A stretch of 64,000 bases of DNA from Caballeronia sp. TF1N1 (lineage in GTDB: Bacteria; Pseudomonadota; Gammaproteobacteria; Burkholderiales; Burkholderiaceae). Shown here one piece after another: positions 62,396-64,000 of the stretch. Both the position numbers and the translations under genes were made by a program. The notes below the pieces were generated by a model. It searched no databases. It saw nothing but the letters and a program-made list of their open reading frames with translations, and was not told where the DNA came from. The stretch's first letter is position 1. Each line of letters opens with the position of its first letter. Location of the stretch: positions 1,054,001-1,118,000 of the forward strand of contig NZ_CP084627.1 in the NCBI RefSeq assembly GCF_022878925.1, read 5' to 3'.

Positions 62396-63694
62396 ATGAA
62401 TCGCGAACCTTCCCTGCGTCACCCGTTGCTCGACCGGCTCGCCGAGGCGCGTCGCGTGACCGACGAATTGTTCGATATCGTCAAGCCGGAGCATCTTTAC
62501 GACCGGCCGATTGCCGAACGGCATCGCATCGTTTTCTACATCGGGCATCTCGAAGCCTTCGACCGTAATCTGCTCGACAAACGGCTCTTCGACCTGCCGG
62601 ACTTCAATCCTGCCTACGACCAACTCTTTGCTTTCGGCATCGATCCGGTCGATGGCGGCTTGCCCACCGATCAGCCCGCCGACTGGCCCACGCTCGCCGA
62701 AGTGCGGGCGTATCGCGACCGCGTGCGCGCGGATATCGACGCGCAATTCGATCCGGTGACCATCGCCGCACGGCCGCTTTCCGCCGACGAATCACCCGCG
62801 CAGTTGCTGGAGGTCGCAATCGAACATCGGCTGATGCACGCCGAAACGCTTGCCTACATGCTGCATCAATTGCCAGTCGATAGAAAAATCGCGCCGGCGA
62901 ATGCGATTTCGCAGCGAAACTCCGAACGTGAACTTTCCCACGAGACGGTGAGCGTGCCGGCCGGAACGGCGACACTCGGGCTGACGCGCCAAGGCGGCAT
63001 GTTCGGTTGGGACAACGAGTTCGGCCAGGTTCGCGTGGACGTGCCTGCGTTCGAGATCGACCGTCACATGGTGACGAACGGCGACTATTTGCGCTTCATC
63101 GATGCCGGCGGCTATTGGAATCGTGCCTATTGGACCGATGCCGACTGGGCGTGGAAGGAGGAGCAACGCGTGGCGCATCCGGCCTTCTGGATTCCCGCCG
63201 AAAGCGACAGCTCCGATGGCTGGCGACTGCGCACGATGTTCGAGGAAATCGAGCTGCCGCTCGACTGGCCGGTGTACGTGAGTTATGCCGAGGCGAACGC
63301 CTATGCGCGCTGGGCCGGCAAGGCGCTGCCGAGCGAGGCGCAATGGCAGCGCGCGGCGGAGGGCGCGCCGCACGAAGTGGAAGGCAACTTCGACTTCCGG
63401 CGCTGGGACCCCTCACCCGTGCAGGCGTATCCGGAGAATCGCAGCGGCTTTGGCGTCGAAGGCCAGTTTGGCAATGGCTGGGAATGGACCTCGACGGTCT
63501 TCGGGCCGCTCGAAGGCTTCGAGCCCTTCCCGTTCTATCTCGGCTATTCGGCCAATTTCTTCGACGGCAAGCACTTCATCATGAAGGGCGGCTCACCGCG
63601 TACCGCGGCATGCATGTTGAGACCGAGTTTTCGCAACTGGTTTCAAGGGCATTACCAGTACGTCTACGCCGGGTTTCGCTGCATAAGTGCCTGA
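62396..63694 (+). CDS. EgtB/SenA-like nonheme iron sulfoxide (or selenoxide) synthase
   Basis: A 432-residue two-domain enzyme: an N-terminal DinB-like helical bundle with the iron-binding His in FYIGHLEAFDRN and EHRLMHAETLAYML, and a C-terminal formylglycine-generating-enzyme-like domain (about 195-430; GWDNEFGQVRVDVPAFEIDR, GNGWEWTSTVF, RPSFRNWFQGHY). These define EgtB, which joins cysteine or glutamyl-cysteine to hercynine in ergothioneine synthesis, and the related SenA, which builds selenoneine. No EgtD methyltransferase, SenB or SenC gene is in the window, so the product cannot be decided. The ATG at 62396 is chosen; the frame extends nine codons further. Confidence 0.83.
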   Translation: MNREPSLRHPLLDRLAEARRVTDELFDIVKPEHLYDRPIAERHRIVFYIGHLEAFDRNLLDKRLFDLPDFNPAYDQLFAFGIDPVDGGLPTDQPADWPTLAEVRAYRDRVRADIDAQFDPVTIAARPLSADESPAQLLEVAIEHRLMHAETLAYMLHQLPVDRKIAPANAISQRNSERELSHETVSVPAGTATLGLTRQGGMFGWDNEFGQVRVDVPAFEIDRHMVTNGDYLRFIDAGGYWNRAYWTDADWAWKEEQRVAHPAFWIPAESDSSDGWRLRTMFEEIELPLDWPVYVSYAEANAYARWAGKALPSEAQWQRAAEGAPHEVEGNFDFRRWDPSPVQAYPENRSGFGVEGQFGNGWEWTSTVFGPLEGFEPFPFYLGYSANFFDGKHFIMKGGSPRTAACMLRPSFRNWFQGHYQYVYAGFRCISA

Positions 63695-63727
63695 ACGCCT
63701 GATTGCCTGACGTGCATCGCGCAGACG

Positions 63728-63766
63728 AAAACGCCGCCGGTCCCATTGCGAACCGGCGGCGTTTTT
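63728..63766. terminator. Bidirectional terminator between EgtB-like gene and TonB receptor
   Basis: AAAACGCCGCCGGT and ACCGGCGGCGTTTT form a perfect 14-base stem with a 10-base loop, with A- and T-runs on the two sides. It lies between convergent genes. Confidence 0.9.
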
Positions 63767-63775
63767 ACGTGAACA

Positions 63776-64000
63776 TCAGAAGTCCGTCGTCACCGACAAC
63801 AGCACCGTGCGCGGCGCGCCTTGCAGCAAATACCCGCCGCTCGTCGACGACCAATAAGACTTGTTCGCCACATTGAGCACGCTTGCGCGGAAGGTCGTCG
63901 GACGGCCGAAAACCGCCGTCGAGTAGCGCGCGCCGAGGTCGAAGGTATCCCACGCCGGGATCGACAACGTGTTGTTCACGTTCAGATACTGCGACCCCGT
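63776..64000 (-). CDS. TonB-dependent receptor, C-terminal end (partial)
   Basis: The last 74 codons of an outer-membrane TonB-dependent receptor, continuing past the right edge. They show the final beta-strands with DTFDLGARYS, RASVLNVANKSYW and the closing aromatic SVTTDF, as in siderophore receptors (FhuA/FpvA type). The plug and substrate-determining loops are outside the window. It may be a siderophore receptor. Confidence 0.85.
   Translation of the reverse strand, partial: TGSQYLNVNNTLSIPAWDTFDLGARYSTAVFGRPTTFRASVLNVANKSYWSSTSGGYLLQGAPRTVLLSVTTDF

Overview
The window is a GC-rich bacterial chromosome segment whose gene content points to the Burkholderiaceae, most likely the Paraburkholderia/Caballeronia group. 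The evidence is a bcs cellulose operon with BcsZ between BcsB and BcsC, a DUF4148 protein, a Burkholderia-ordered two-partner secretion/CDI locus, EmrAB plus NodT-type efflux, a giant NAD-dependent glutamate dehydrogenase, and many GntR/MocR, LysR and TetR regulators. The genus is inferred from gene families; no rRNA or tRNA gene lies in the window.

Layout. 1-8435: the end of a cellulose export operon (bcsB, bcsZ, bcsC), with bcsA presumably just upstream. 8631-18722: core and accessory genes, including a host-attachment-like protein, a His/Arg/Asp-rich secreted peptide, a FixLJ-like two-component pair, a 62-aa protein, the 1618-aa glutamate dehydrogenase, a LEA-type lipoprotein, a YdjM-like membrane protein and a YgjP-like metalloprotease. 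18809-25123: a decayed contact-dependent inhibition locus read right to left. It holds a truncated TpsA/CdiA exoprotein, two pre-toxin/C-terminal module remnants, small immunity-like genes (one apparently frameshifted) in AT-rich DNA, and an intact-looking CdiB/TpsB transporter. 25569-33258: small conserved genes, an acyl-CoA dehydrogenase, a MazG-like pyrophosphohydrolase, ketopantoate reductase, a tandem Hsp20 pair, an amino-acid binding protein and a methyltransferase.

33276-36177: a divergent MocR regulator and omega-amino acid:pyruvate transaminase with a clear inverted repeat between them. 36220-40824: an EmrA-EmrB-outer membrane factor efflux operon ending in a hotdog thioesterase; two perfect GTGCATATGCAC palindromes mark its promoter and start region. 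40957-46466: a LysR regulator and a branched-chain-type ABC transporter in which LivH and LivM are fused. 46650-50396: LysR regulator, 2-hydroxyacid dehydrogenase and a divergent organic/sugar-acid MFS permease. 50453-56225: a TetR regulator with two operator-like sites, NTF2-like and VOC proteins, folE, serine acetyltransferase and several small uncharacterised proteins. 56324-58881: a lactonase and alpha-ketoglutaric semialdehyde dehydrogenase pair for sugar-acid catabolism. 59180-64000: a second DHA2 drug exporter, a universal stress protein, an FNR-type regulator with all four cluster cysteines and an FNR-box-like site in its leader, an EgtB/SenA-like sulfoxide or selenoneine synthase, and the C-terminus of a TonB-dependent receptor running off the window.

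The most unusual region is the CDI locus. A nine-base sequence (TCATCCCAA on the + strand) recurs at three module boundaries and the same pre-toxin peptide motif is present twice, which looks like serial acquisition and decay of toxin/immunity modules behind a surviving transporter. Other points worth checking are the efflux-operon palindromes, the Gln/Tyr/Pro-rich repeat linker of BcsC, and the TetR and MocR operator candidates.
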